The translations under genes and the position numbers were made by a program. A model generated the notes under the pieces. The model saw only the letters and a list, made by a program, of their open reading frames with translations. It did no database searches and was not told where the DNA came from. From a virus: a stretch of DNA of 35,452 bases. The DNA lies in IMG/VR virus record IMGVR_UViG_3300043570_001468, positions 1 to 35,452 of that record; one strand, written 5' to 3'. Positions 1 through 7,706 of this stretch are shown piece by piece (the first letter of the stretch is position 1; every line of letters begins with the position of its first letter).

Positions 1-2
1 AT

Positions 3-104
3 GGTGAAACAACTGAATTAAATGCTGAGGTTGTGGGTGATGTAAATGAAATTAACGTAACCGATGCTGAGGTTATAACAACAGAAATTGAAGTTGAGAA
101 CTAA
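3..104 (+). CDS. C-terminal end of an unidentified protein (5' partial)
   Basis: An open frame enters from the left edge and stops at TAA 102-104, giving 33 residues that begin GETTELNAEVVGDV. The tail is acidic and rich in Val, Glu and Thr, with no recognisable domain. It overlaps the likely start of the next gene by up to 17 bases, the tight packing seen throughout the window. The function cannot be judged from this fragment. Confidence 0.6.
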   Translation, partial: GETTELNAEVVGDVNEINVTDAEVITTEIEVEN

Positions 105-603
105 GATAATATCCGCATTTCCTGGTGTAGGAAAAACAACTTATCATAAAAATAATCCTAACACCACTTTGGATTCCGATTCAAGTGGGTTTAGTTGGGT
201 TATTGATGAACACGGTAATAAAACAAGAAATCCAAGTTTTCCACAGAACTACATTACCCATATCAAAGAGAATATTGGTAAGTACAAATACATCTTTGTT
301 TCTTCACATAAAGAAGTGAGAGATGCTTTGTTAGACAACTGTTTATACTTTTACTTGGTTTATCCGGATGATAGGAGAAAAGAAGAGTTTATCCAAAGAT
401 ATAAAGATAGAGGTAATGATGAGAACTTTATTAAATTAGTTGATTCTAAATGGGATGAATGGATGTCAGAATACTATTGGATGGATAGAGGTTGTGAGAA
501 ACTAACAGCATATGATGGTTGGAATTTAGATACTGTATTGGAGGCTCAAGACAGAAGAGATGGTGGTGATGCCATTCAAGAAGAAGTAGAAGAACTGAAT
601 TAA
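88..603 (+). CDS. P-loop NTPase / nucleotide-kinase-like phage protein
   Basis: This 171-residue protein has a Walker A motif close to its N-terminus (AFPGVGKTT, about residues 10-18), followed by an LDSDSS segment. That arrangement is usual for small phage P-loop proteins related to nucleotide or polynucleotide kinases, but no substrate can be assigned. No ATG lies in a suitable place: TTG at 88 or TTG at 94 must serve as start, and 94 would begin nearer the first beta strand. The C-terminus is acidic (EEVEELN). The gene sits 5 bases upstream of the recombination ATPase and is probably co-transcribed with it. The fold is well supported by the P-loop; the biochemical role is not known. Confidence 0.7.
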   Translation: MKLRTKIISAFPGVGKTTYHKNNPNTTLDSDSSGFSWVIDEHGNKTRNPSFPQNYITHIKENIGKYKYIFVSSHKEVRDALLDNCLYFYLVYPDDRRKEEFIQRYKDRGNDENFIKLVDSKWDEWMSEYYWMDRGCEKLTAYDGWNLDTVLEAQDRRDGGDAIQEEVEELN

Positions 604-608
604 AACAA

Positions 609-2978
609 ATGGATTTATTCAATCCCCAAATAGAATTTAATTACACAATAATGATAAAAGATTTAGATATCACAAGTTTTGATAATCCTTACCTACAGAT
701 TGTATGGGAGGACTATGCTGAAAACTTTACACAAGAAAAAATAAAAAGTGTTCGTCATTACTTTCAAAAAAAGTACAACACAACCAATGTTAATGTTATT
801 ACAAAGACAAAGGTTGCTGACGACACCACACATACCGTAGACATATCCTTTAACATCTTGGATGAGAACTATCAATTAGAGTTAGTTCGTTCATTCTTGG
901 AGTCAAAAGGGAATATGGAACACTACGATGATATCTACCAACTTAATAGTATTGTGGATAACAAATTGTTACAGGACCAAACCGATGCCACTCCGTTTAA
1001 GAGATGGTATATCAAAAACATTGAGTTCTCAAACTTTTTATCCTATGGTGAGAATCAGAAGATAGATTTTGAGAAGTGTGATGGGATTACGGTTGTGGAG
1101 TCAAACCCACCTAACTTTGGGGGTAAGACAGTTCTTACTGTTGATTTACTTATGTTCTTATTCTTTAATGAGACAACCAAGACATCAAAGGCGGAGGAAA
1201 TATTCAACAGGTTTACAGAGAGAAACAAAGTCGCCGTAAAAGGTGAGATTACAATCGATGGTGAGGAGTATATCATATTGAGAAATATTGAGAGAAAGTT
1301 ATCAAAGAAAAATGAATGGACGGTTAAGACCGAGTTGGACTTCTATAAAAGATTGTCTGATGGTAGTTTGCAGAACTTCACCGGAGAACAACGAAGAGAG
1401 ACCGAGGCGTTTATCAAAACATCTATCGGGACCAAAGAGGACTTCTTAATGACCATCCTAACAACTGCCACCAACTTGGAAGAACTAATAGATGCCAAAC
1501 CTACGGCGAGGGGTCAAGTTCTTTCAAGGTTTATGGGGTTGGATTTTCTTAAACGAAAGGAAGAAGCTGCCAAAGAAATTTATAGTGACTTCTCCAAAGG
1601 AATGTTATCAAACATCTATAACTCTGAAGAACTTAAAACAGATAACCAAACTAGTCAAGAAACGATTGATACTCTAACGGAGAGTAATCTTACGTTAGAT
1701 ACTCAATTGGAAGATGCTAAAGCAAGAATCCTTAAGGGTCAGGAGTATCGTGATGGATTGTTAAAATCCAAACACAATATTGATAGAGATTTAACATTGG
1801 TATCACCGGATAAAGTCCAAGAGGAAATTAATGGGTTGGACCTACAGAAATCCAAAGCCATTTCTGACAGAGATGGGGTTAAGGTTGTTGAACCATCCAA
1901 ATTTTATCACGAGGATAAACACGATGAGGTAAAACAAGAGATTAAGGACTTGATTACCAAACAAGCGGAGAACAACGCCAAGATTAAAAATATTGAAGAA
2001 CTTAAGAGTTCGGTTGATGGTGGAATCAAATGTGAACATTGTGGTATTGAACTAATGAATGCGGCAATTACCAACGCAAAAATTGGTGGACTTGCCGGTT
2101 TTATCACGCACAAAGTCGAATTAGAGGGGTTAATGCAGGATTTAACCATCAAAGAGTTAAGTTTTGTTAATCTTAAAAAAGAGTTTGATGAGTATGAGAA
2201 AAACAAACTTATCAAAGAGAAATATGAATTAAGTGTAGAACGTTTCCAATTGATGATTGATGCGTTAAAAACCAAATTGGAAAGATACTCTGAAGTTCAG
2301 GATAAGATTATTGAAAACAACAAGACAGATGGATTGTTAATTAAAGCGGGGATTAGAATTGATGAACTTGAGGGTGAGAAGAAAACTATTGAAACTAGTA
2401 TCTCAAACAATAAGTTTACAATGACTAACCTGACTACCAAGATAACTTCTAACTTGGAAACAATTAGAAAGATTGCGGAAGAGGCGGAGAGAGAAAGAGT
2501 CTACAAAATCTATTTGGAAATCTTTGGTAAGAATGGTGTGACCAAACTTATAATGAAGACGATGATGCCACTTATTAATAGCGAACTTCAAAGACTATTG
2601 GAAGATAGTTGTCACTTTAGATTAGAGGTTAAGATTAATGATAAGAATGAGGTTGACTTCCTTATGATAGACAACAACACTCAGGTTGAGAAACCGATGG
2701 CATCCGGTTCCGGGTATGAGAGAAGTATCGCTTCACTAGCGTTGAGAGCCGTGTTGAGTAAGATATGTTCATTACCAAGAGCAAATGTTGTTGTATTTGA
2801 TGAGGTGTTCGGAAAGATGTCCAACGACAACTTGGAGATGGTGTCAGAATTCTTTAATAAGATTAAAGAATATTTTGAGAAAATATTTGTAATCACACAC
2901 AACCCATTAGTAACAAATTGGGCGGATAATGTAGTGAGAATTAGAAAAGAAGAAAATATTAGTTATGTTTCCCAATAA
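609..2978 (+). CDS. 46: Recombination endonuclease subunit, T4 gp46 / SbcC-Rad50-like ATPase
   Basis: This 789-residue protein has the SMC/Rad50 layout: an ATP-binding half after a KNIEFSNFLSYGE strand, a P-loop at residues 164-174 (ESNPPNFGGKT), two long coiled-coil arms, a zinc-hook CEHC at 475-478, a signature loop (SGSGYERSIASLALRA) and Walker B VVVFDE with D731/E732. The T4 homologue works with nuclease gp47 to resect DNA ends for recombination-dependent replication; no gp47 partner is in the window and it may lie upstream. Two features are unusual. About 135 extra residues precede the ATPase domain, and the P-loop has Pro167 where the first Gly normally lies. The stop codon lies in the terminator hairpin shared with the next promoter. 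Family assignment is secure. Confidence 0.92.
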   Translation: MDLFNPQIEFNYTIMIKDLDITSFDNPYLQIVWEDYAENFTQEKIKSVRHYFQKKYNTTNVNVITKTKVADDTTHTVDISFNILDENYQLELVRSFLESKGNMEHYDDIYQLNSIVDNKLLQDQTDATPFKRWYIKNIEFSNFLSYGENQKIDFEKCDGITVVESNPPNFGGKTVLTVDLLMFLFFNETTKTSKAEEIFNRFTERNKVAVKGEITIDGEEYIILRNIERKLSKKNEWTVKTELDFYKRLSDGSLQNFTGEQRRETEAFIKTSIGTKEDFLMTILTTATNLEELIDAKPTARGQVLSRFMGLDFLKRKEEAAKEIYSDFSKGMLSNIYNSEELKTDNQTSQETIDTLTESNLTLDTQLEDAKARILKGQEYRDGLLKSKHNIDRDLTLVSPDKVQEEINGLDLQKSKAISDRDGVKVVEPSKFYHEDKHDEVKQEIKDLITKQAENNAKIKNIEELKSSVDGGIKCEHCGIELMNAAITNAKIGGLAGFITHKVELEGLMQDLTIKELSFVNLKKEFDEYEKNKLIKEKYELSVERFQLMIDALKTKLERYSEVQDKIIENNKTDGLLIKAGIRIDELEGEKKTIETSISNNKFTMTNLTTKITSNLETIRKIAEEAERERVYKIYLEIFGKNGVTKLIMKTMMPLINSELQRLLEDSCHFRLEVKINDKNEVDFLMIDNNTQVEKPMASGSGYERSIASLALRAVLSKICSLPRANVVVFDEVFGKMSNDNLEMVSEFFNKIKEYFEKIFVITHNPLVTNWADNVVRIRKEENISYVSQ

Positions 2979-3000
2979 AAGTTTGGGAAACATAATTTTA
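2963..3000 (+). terminator. Rho-independent terminator after the gp46-like gene
   Basis: A perfect 13-bp inverted repeat (2963-2975 with 2983-2995) encloses a 7-base loop and is followed by TTTTATTATT. The stem contains the stop codon region of the upstream gene. The 3' arm carries the TTTG used as the -33 element of the next promoter, so the two signals share bases. Confidence 0.8.
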
Positions 3001-3012
3001 TTATTATCTTTG
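2982..3012 (+). promoter_or_regulatory. Bacteroidota-type promoter
   Basis: TTTG (2982-2985), 19 bases, then TATCTTTG (3005-3012) match the Bacteroidota RpoD consensus TTTG-N19-21-TAnnTTTG. A start site just downstream would leave a leader of roughly 20-25 bases before the ATG at 3044. It should drive the hypothetical gene and the sigma factor. Confidence 0.8.
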
Positions 3013-3043
3013 TAACATAATACATAACTTAAACGTATAAAGT

Positions 3044-3613
3044 ATGAATGGTTTAACCAAATACATTTTATTTGTCTTTGCAAAAAACGACAACCCAAAA
3101 GAATTTACAGAACAAATCGCGGAAGAATTGTGTGTTATTTCTGACACACCAAATCTTAATTTTTATTTTGGACCGGAATCGTCTGTGTTCACAATCTCAA
3201 CATTGGATTCTCATCAGGATGTGAAAGACTACATTGATATGATTTTAGGTGTAGGGGACATTATGTATGTCTTACTACCTTATACGTCTGACAATTTGTC
3301 ATATGGTTTACCTAAAAAAATATCCGAACACCTTTTTAACGATGGGATTAGTGACTTTATGTCAGAAAAATCTAAACTTTCTGATAAAACTGAATTTGAG
3401 GTGCGAAAAATGATACAAGATGAGATTAAAGAAAGTTTTATGTTAAACATTGACGACTTTGACTTTGATTACGATGAGGAAGATGATATTGAAAAAATTA
3501 AAAATAAAACACGTAATCCATCTTTAGACCAATTGTTAGATAAAATTAAAGAAAAAGGTTTAAATTCGCTAACAGAAAAAGAATTAACACAATTAAACAA
3601 ATACTCAAATTAA
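3044..3613 (+). CDS. Conserved hypothetical protein with a DUF6576-like C-terminal tail
   Basis: This is a soluble 189-residue protein with no catalytic motif that I recognise. The N-terminal 110 residues look like a compact alpha/beta domain, followed by an acidic stretch (DDFDFDYDEEDDIE). The last 30 residues (SLDQLLDKIKEKG, then LTEKELTQLNKYS) resemble the short helical tail found at the ends of many Bacteroidota proteins, such as rhomboid-family proteins (DUF6576-like). It is the first gene after a host-type promoter and ends one base before the sigma factor start, so the pair is probably an operon. The tail resemblance is from memory of the family; the function is unknown. Confidence 0.75.
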   Translation: MNGLTKYILFVFAKNDNPKEFTEQIAEELCVISDTPNLNFYFGPESSVFTISTLDSHQDVKDYIDMILGVGDIMYVLLPYTSDNLSYGLPKKISEHLFNDGISDFMSEKSKLSDKTEFEVRKMIQDEIKESFMLNIDDFDFDYDEEDDIEKIKNKTRNPSLDQLLDKIKEKGLNSLTEKELTQLNKYSN

Positions 3614-3614
3614 T

Positions 3615-4415
3615 ATGAAAGAAAAGAGCTCAGGTATTCCAATTAATCAAGAAGAAATAAACCTGTATTTAAAGGACATCCGTAAAATTAAGGTAATGAC
3701 ACCGGAAAGAGAGAAAGAATTATCTAAGATGATTACATCCGGTACTTTATCCCCAAGGGAGATTGATGAGGTAAACCAAGAACTATTGGAAGGTAACTTA
3801 CGTTTTGTTATTACCGTGGCAAAACAATATCAAAATCAAGGATTAGACTTTCCTGACTTAATTGCTGAGGGTAATTTAGGATTAATGAAAGCCATCCAAA
3901 ATTTTGATTGGTCTAAGAACCTTAGATTTATATCTTACGCGGTATGGTGGGTTAAACAATCAATCCTTCAGTCATTAAATGATAATGCGAGAACCATCCG
4001 ACTACCTGTTAATGTGGTTCAGGATTTACATAGAGCCAAGAAAGCGATTGAATCCAACGGTGGTAAGTTGGAGGACAAGTTTCAAAATCTACCATCAATG
4101 GTTTGGTTAGATATGAGTATTAATGAAGATGGGGACACTCTTGTTGATATTGTTAGAAACGACCAAGCAGATATGCCTGACGAAGTTTTTGATACCAAGG
4201 ATGAATTAAAAAGACAATTACATTCACTGTTGAATGTTTTGGATGATAGAGAAAAAGTTATTGTGGGAGACTATTATGGGCTTACCGGGACACCAAGAAC
4301 TCTTGAAGACATTGGTGGTGACTTTAACCTAACAAAAGAACGTGTTAGACAAATTAAAGAGAAAGCCTTACGGAAATTAAGGAATGATAGTTCAATATTA
4401 TACGATTATATGTAA
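3615..4415 (+). CDS. RNA polymerase sigma factor, sigma-70 family (Bacteroidota RpoD-like)
   Basis: This 266-residue protein has the sigma-70 regions in order. Region 1.2 is near residues 13-45 (INLYLKDIRKIKVMTPERE). Region 2 runs from about 61 to 135 (NLRFVITVAKQYQNQG, FISYAVWWVKQSI and a region 2.4 RTIRLPVNV). Region 4 spans about 206-258, with a helix-turn-helix in LEDIGGDFNLTKERVRQIK. It is clearly closer to host primary sigma factors than to T4 gp55. The segment between regions 2 and 4 is shorter and more divergent than in Bacteroidota RpoD (about 287 residues), so region 3 is reduced. It should redirect host polymerase, possibly to the ATATTTATAA boxes found elsewhere in the window; that link is inference. 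A terminator follows immediately. Confidence 0.93.
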   Translation: MKEKSSGIPINQEEINLYLKDIRKIKVMTPEREKELSKMITSGTLSPREIDEVNQELLEGNLRFVITVAKQYQNQGLDFPDLIAEGNLGLMKAIQNFDWSKNLRFISYAVWWVKQSILQSLNDNARTIRLPVNVVQDLHRAKKAIESNGGKLEDKFQNLPSMVWLDMSINEDGDTLVDIVRNDQADMPDEVFDTKDELKRQLHSLLNVLDDREKVIVGDYYGLTGTPRTLEDIGGDFNLTKERVRQIKEKALRKLRNDSSILYDYM

Positions 4416-4424
4416 AAACTTTAC

Positions 4425-4456
4425 AACCTTCTATTTATTATGATAGAAGGTTTTTT
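4425..4456 (+). terminator. Rho-independent terminator after the sigma factor
   Basis: AACCTTCTAT (4425-4434) pairs perfectly with ATAGAAGGTT (4443-4452) around an 8-base loop, followed by a T run. It separates the sigma-factor operon from the membrane-protein block. Confidence 0.85.
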
Positions 4457-4462
4457 ACTTTT

Positions 4463-4756
4463 ATGATAAAACTAATACAAAAAATTATGAAAGCAATATT
4501 AAATTTTATTGATGCTTGGGGTGTTAGAATAATGTTTTTACTTGTGGTAATCATTTTCTTCAAAACCTGTACAACTAACACAAAAATTCAAAATGTTAAC
4601 GATAGTGTTGATTCATTATCGGTTAAACTTATTAAAGAAATAAAGATTGAAGGTCTTAAATCAGAGAAAAGAGCTATTCAAGCGTCAGATAGAAAAATAT
4701 TAGATGTTAATAGACAAACTGAGATTGACCAAGAAATATCTAAATTAGAAAAATAA
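4463..4756 (+). CDS. Small membrane protein with one transmembrane helix and a coiled-coil tail
   Basis: This 97-residue protein has an amphipathic N-terminus and one strong hydrophobic helix (MFLLVVIIFFKTC, about residues 24-36). A charged helical domain rich in Lys, Glu and Asp follows and is likely coiled coil. It starts just after a terminator and its last base is the A of the next gene's ATG, so the two are translationally coupled. A holin-associated or envelope role is possible because an amidase and a spanin candidate lie downstream. Nothing in the sequence proves this. Confidence 0.7.
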   Translation: MIKLIQKIMKAILNFIDAWGVRIMFLLVVIIFFKTCTTNTKIQNVNDSVDSLSVKLIKEIKIEGLKSEKRAIQASDRKILDVNRQTEIDQEISKLEK

Positions 4757-5517
4757 TGAAGAAAATATGGAATTGGGTTATTGAACACCCAAATAGAGCA
4801 ATGTTCTTAGTCCCAATTTTATTGGTTGCGGGAATATCAATATCACACGTTGTTTCTTGGTATAATTTAGCCAACCCAATAAGTTGGGCAATTTACTTAT
4901 CGATAGCTATTGAGATTGGTGCTATGACAGCATTGGTTGCCGCTACCAACAAAATTAAAGGTGGTGTGTGGTTTATGTTTGGATTAATAACATTCATCCA
5001 AATGATTGGTAATATCTTTTTCTGTTATAAAGAAATTGATGAAACAGGTGAATTATTTAAATCTTGGATGGAATTAACCGGACCGGTATGGGAAATGTTA
5101 GGTTCAAAAGCTAATGATGTTATTACGATGAAAAGATGGTTAGCGTTTTTAGAAGGTGGGTTACTTCCAATTATTTCATTGACTTCTTTACATTTCTTCA
5201 CCAAATACGATGATGGTAAAACTGATAAGGAAGAGGTAAAAGAGATAATTAAAGAAGTTATTGTAGAAAAAGAGGTAATTAAAGAAGTTCCGGTAGAAGT
5301 TGAAAAAATTGTTGAGGTTGAAAAAATTGTTGAGGTTGAAAAAATTGTTGAGGTTGAAAAAATAGTTGAGGTTGAGAAAATAGTTGAGGTTGAGAAAATA
5401 GTTGAAATTCCAGTTTATCAATCAGAATCTATTGATATAAAAGATGAATATGTTAGTCCGGGAATGGACACACACGAACCACCACGTCCAAATAGGTTAA
5501 GTTACGTTAAACCATAA
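4756..5517 (+). CDS. Polytopic membrane protein with C-terminal VEKIVE repeats
   Basis: This 253-residue protein has about four membrane segments, near residues 15-35 (MFLVPILLVAGISISHVV), 43-64, 69-91 (GVWFMFGLITFIQMIGNIFF) and 134-156. The hydrophilic C-terminal part, about residues 165-220, is a charged Val/Glu/Lys/Ile repeat of period six, likely a long helix or extended spacer. It ends in a Pro-rich tail. Similar membrane cores occur in related marine and flavobacterial phages, as far as I recall, without a known function. Its place before the amidase suggests an envelope or lysis-related job, but a nucleus- or superinfection-related membrane role fits equally well. Confidence 0.8.
   Translation: MKKIWNWVIEHPNRAMFLVPILLVAGISISHVVSWYNLANPISWAIYLSIAIEIGAMTALVAATNKIKGGVWFMFGLITFIQMIGNIFFCYKEIDETGELFKSWMELTGPVWEMLGSKANDVITMKRWLAFLEGGLLPIISLTSLHFFTKYDDGKTDKEEVKEIIKEVIVEKEVIKEVPVEVEKIVEVEKIVEVEKIVEVEKIVEVEKIVEVEKIVEIPVYQSESIDIKDEYVSPGMDTHEPPRPNRLSYVKP
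5299..5406 (+). repeat. Six tandem 18-bp coding repeats (VEKIVE)
   Basis: Six head-to-tail copies of GTTGARAAAATWGTTGAR encode VEKIVE units. The first three copies share nearly identical codons and the last three differ at the same two wobble positions (AAAATA, GAG), which suggests block duplication. Copy number should vary easily by slippage or recombination. Confidence 0.95.
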
Positions 5518-5535
5518 AACATTAATCTATATGGA

Positions 5536-6132
5536 ATGATAGACATAATTAAATATGGTGAATTCAAACCTGTTGGAAAACAAAAAAAGAAACACCAAAT
5601 AATACTTACACACACATCAAGAAACATCAACGACTATCTTCAGTCGTTGAAGTTTCGTTTTAACGGGGGTTTTAAAAGAATTCCTAACTACATTATTACC
5701 CGGGAGGGTAAAATTATACAATTATTGGGAAACACCGAACACTCGGAATACTTCAAAGACCCCAATATAAATCGTAATTCAATTATCATATCATTAGAAA
5801 ATTTAGGGTGGTTACAAAAAGAACCACTAACTGACCATTACATTAACTGGATTGGGGATATTTATAAGGGTAGCGTGTTTGAAAAAAAGTGGAGAGATTA
5901 CTTTTTTTGGCAACCATATACTGAAACTCAAGTTGATAATCTTGGGTTATTATGTAAGGAATTGTTTGAAAGTGTAAAGATTAAATCACAAATTGTTGAA
6001 CATAACACAAAAATAAGCGGGATTGAAAAATATTGTGGGATTGTAACTAAAAGTAATTTTGGTGTTGATTATACCGATGTTAGTCCGGCATTTAAATTTA
6101 ATGAACTTTTAAAAAAAATAGAAAATGAATAA
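5536..6132 (+). CDS. N-acetylmuramoyl-L-alanine amidase-like protein (probable endolysin)
   Basis: The 198-residue protein follows the amidase_2 / T7-lysozyme pattern. It has an early strand ending in His (IILTHTSR, His26), a YIITREGKIIQLL hairpin, an ISLENLGWL strand, a second His in VEHNTK (His156) and a final TDVSPAF segment (Asp181). The usual last ligand pattern (His or Cys plus DPG) is altered, so zinc binding by His26, His156 and Asp181 is a guess. No signal peptide is present, consistent with a cytoplasmic endolysin released by a holin or a virion-borne enzyme. It follows the membrane genes and overlaps the next gene by 8 bases. The fold call is fairly good; activity is uncertain. Confidence 0.75.
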   Translation: MIDIIKYGEFKPVGKQKKKHQIILTHTSRNINDYLQSLKFRFNGGFKRIPNYIITREGKIIQLLGNTEHSEYFKDPNINRNSIIISLENLGWLQKEPLTDHYINWIGDIYKGSVFEKKWRDYFFWQPYTETQVDNLGLLCKELFESVKIKSQIVEHNTKISGIEKYCGIVTKSNFGVDYTDVSPAFKFNELLKKIENE

Positions 6133-6742
6133 TTCACACGACGAAATTAAACAATTATTAAATGTTTCTCGAAGATTATTGGGGGATAATAATGTAAATG
6201 AAGATATCCGTAGACAATATGGGTTATTGACAGAACAGGGTGTTGATTTGACAGATAATAATGTTACATCAAAAGTTAATGTGACTAAATCTGTTGAGGA
6301 CAAAATTGATTATGATACCGCTGATACTGAAGAAGAACTTGAATCTGAGGATGATAAAAAGCAAGCGTATAGAATTTCCGGTGGATTATTGGTTTTACAC
6401 GGAAAAGAACAAACAGATTTAGAGTTAACGACAGATGAGAAGATAGCGTTTCAAGAAACAATGGATGAGTTTGTTTCTAACGTTTCTGATATGGTTGATT
6501 TTAATAAATTAAACGTATATTCCAATAATGTTGAATGGTCCGGGAAACTTATTGAATTTGATATTGAATTTTTCTTTTCGATAGGTGAAGAAAATGGTGT
6601 TTACATCAATGGAGAAATGTTAAACGCTGATAATGAATTCATCGCGTTAATTACTAAATTAAAAACTTATTACGAGAAATTCAAATCAAAATGGGCGGCT
6701 GTATTATCATCAAGAAAGAAAACAATTAAAACTGAAGAATAA
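6125..6742 (+). CDS. Probable late/virion protein with prohead-type leader, function unknown
   Basis: This 205-residue acidic protein opens with a charged helix followed by EDIRRQYGLLTEQG (about residues 28-41). That segment closely matches the leader DIRSRYGLVNEQ of the peptidoglycan-binding protein at 26616. The LTE just before Gln is a candidate T4-type prohead protease cut (aliphatic-x-Glu). The mature domain contains an ISGGLLVLHGKE strand and an EFDIEFFFSIGEENGVYINGE region, likely beta-rich, with no known motif. It overlaps the amidase gene by 8 bases and the next gene by one. Unlike most leader-bearing genes here, it has no ATATTTATAA box. Confidence 0.75.
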   Translation: MNNSHDEIKQLLNVSRRLLGDNNVNEDIRRQYGLLTEQGVDLTDNNVTSKVNVTKSVEDKIDYDTADTEEELESEDDKKQAYRISGGLLVLHGKEQTDLELTTDEKIAFQETMDEFVSNVSDMVDFNKLNVYSNNVEWSGKLIEFDIEFFFSIGEENGVYINGEMLNADNEFIALITKLKTYYEKFKSKWAAVLSSRKKTIKTEE

Positions 6743-7113
6743 TGGAAGATATTAGTAAAAATAAAGATGGTATTATTTTATTGGTAATTATTGCCTGTTT
6801 GGTAGGGTGGAATATTTTCACAACCAATACAATAAAAACGGATGTTAAAGGTTATGGGAAAAAAATTGAAAATATCCAAACAAAAATTGATTCCTCACAA
6901 GTTGTTAATAAACAAATTAACACTAAAATTGGTGAGGTAAAAGAAAATGTAACAACTATCAGTAATGAAATCCATCACATTGATAAAAACATAACAGTAA
7001 TTAAAAAACAAACAAATGAGAAAGTTAATAACGTTGATAATATTCCTGACAGTGAGCTTGAGTTGTTTTTCACAAACAAATACGAACAACCAACCCCAAA
7101 ATCAGGTAATTAG
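6742..7113 (+). CDS. Membrane-anchored coiled-coil protein (possible inner-membrane spanin-like or lysis protein)
   Basis: The 123-residue product has a short N-terminal cytoplasmic part, one transmembrane helix (IILLVIIACLVGWNIF, about residues 11-26) and a long heptad-patterned periplasmic helix (KIENIQTKIDSSQ onward). This type II topology is that of inner-membrane spanins (Rz). The next gene starts inside its 3' end in the +1 frame at 7016, like nested Rz/Rz1 pairs. However, the downstream protein carries both ends of a spanin by itself, so this one may have another role. It is coupled to the preceding gene by an overlapping TAATG. Confidence 0.75.
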   Translation: MEDISKNKDGIILLVIIACLVGWNIFTTNTIKTDVKGYGKKIENIQTKIDSSQVVNKQINTKIGEVKENVTTISNEIHHIDKNITVIKKQTNEKVNNVDNIPDSELELFFTNKYEQPTPKSGN

Positions 7114-7456
7114 TGATACAACAAGAGTTAAGTTAAAACCATCGACAGCTAGACTAGCGATAAAAGATATTGTTAGAGGTGAAGGTTGTGAATTAGAGTT
7201 AAAATTAACTCAAGAAAAAGTTATAAAGTTAGAATCTAGAGAATCTCAAAAGGATACTATCATTTCTTTATTAGAATCCAAAGATAAGAATAATCAATTT
7301 ATTATTAGTCAACAAGGATTACAGGTTGATGAATTTAGAAATATGACTAATGATTTGAAAAAAGAAATAAAACAAATGAGGGTTAAAACTTTTTTATACA
7401 AAGTGGGAACATTTGTTGGTATATTAACAACTTCGTATTTATTAATTGTAAGATAA
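7016..7456 (+). CDS. Candidate unimolecular spanin (u-spanin)
   Basis: This 146-residue protein has an N-terminal secretion signal (MRKLITLIIFLTVSLSCFSQ). The Cys at residue 17 could be a lipoprotein lipobox Cys, or FSQ could be a signal peptidase I site of the flavobacterial kind. A helical, charged middle follows (LTQEKVIKLESRE..). The C-terminal transmembrane helix is VGTFVGILTTSYLLIV, ending in Arg. An N-terminal lipid anchor plus a C-terminal inner-membrane helix is the defining layout of phage u-spanins such as T1 gp11, which is of similar length. It lies near the amidase and overlaps a coiled-coil membrane gene out of frame by 98 bases. The lipobox is imperfect (SLSC), so lipidation is uncertain. 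Confidence 0.7.
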   Translation: MRKLITLIIFLTVSLSCFSQTNTNNQPQNQVISDTTRVKLKPSTARLAIKDIVRGEGCELELKLTQEKVIKLESRESQKDTIISLLESKDKNNQFIISQQGLQVDEFRNMTNDLKKEIKQMRVKTFLYKVGTFVGILTTSYLLIVR

Positions 7457-7457
7457 T

Positions 7458-7703
7458 ATGTCACTAACTACAACAGATAAAAAGGAGATTGAAACGTTAG
7501 TTCGTAAAGAAATTAAAGATTTCTTTGGGAGTAATACTATGCAACAATATGAAAATAAACTAATAGATGTTATTTCCAAAGAACTTAAACGAGGTAAACT
7601 TGAGGGGGATGTTAAAGATATTACATTAAGAATGTTCCGTGAGTTCTACCAATTTATGTGGATGAATAGAAGTTATTGGGAACCAAGACTTAAAAACGCA
7701 TAA
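7458..7703 (+). CDS. Small conserved phage protein, function unknown
   Basis: The protein has 81 residues and looks mostly helical and charged, with an aromatic C-terminal motif FREFYQFMWMNRSYWEPRL. It has no membrane segment or known catalytic motif. It lies one base after the spanin candidate and four before a structural-looking protein, all in one direction, so it is probably co-expressed late. I recall similar proteins in other uncultured marine phages but know no function. Confidence 0.7.
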   Translation: MSLTTTDKKEIETLVRKEIKDFFGSNTMQQYENKLIDVISKELKRGKLEGDVKDITLRMFREFYQFMWMNRSYWEPRLKNA

Positions 7704-7706
7704 CAT

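Noticed and set aside
1055-2902. Several reverse-strand frames over the gp46-like gene
   Set aside because: They are antisense shadows of a gene whose motifs are complete; none shows a domain or start signal.
5299-5406. CRISPR array
   Set aside because: The repeats are directly adjacent 18-base in-frame coding units without spacers.
5188-5421. Reverse-strand Asn/Phe-rich frame over the repeats
   Set aside because: It is a mirror of the tandem VEKIVE coding repeats, with extreme composition and no start context.
6742-7456. Standard Rz/Rz1 two-component spanin pair
   Set aside because: The downstream protein ends in its own membrane helix, which outer-membrane spanins lack; kept only as an alternative.
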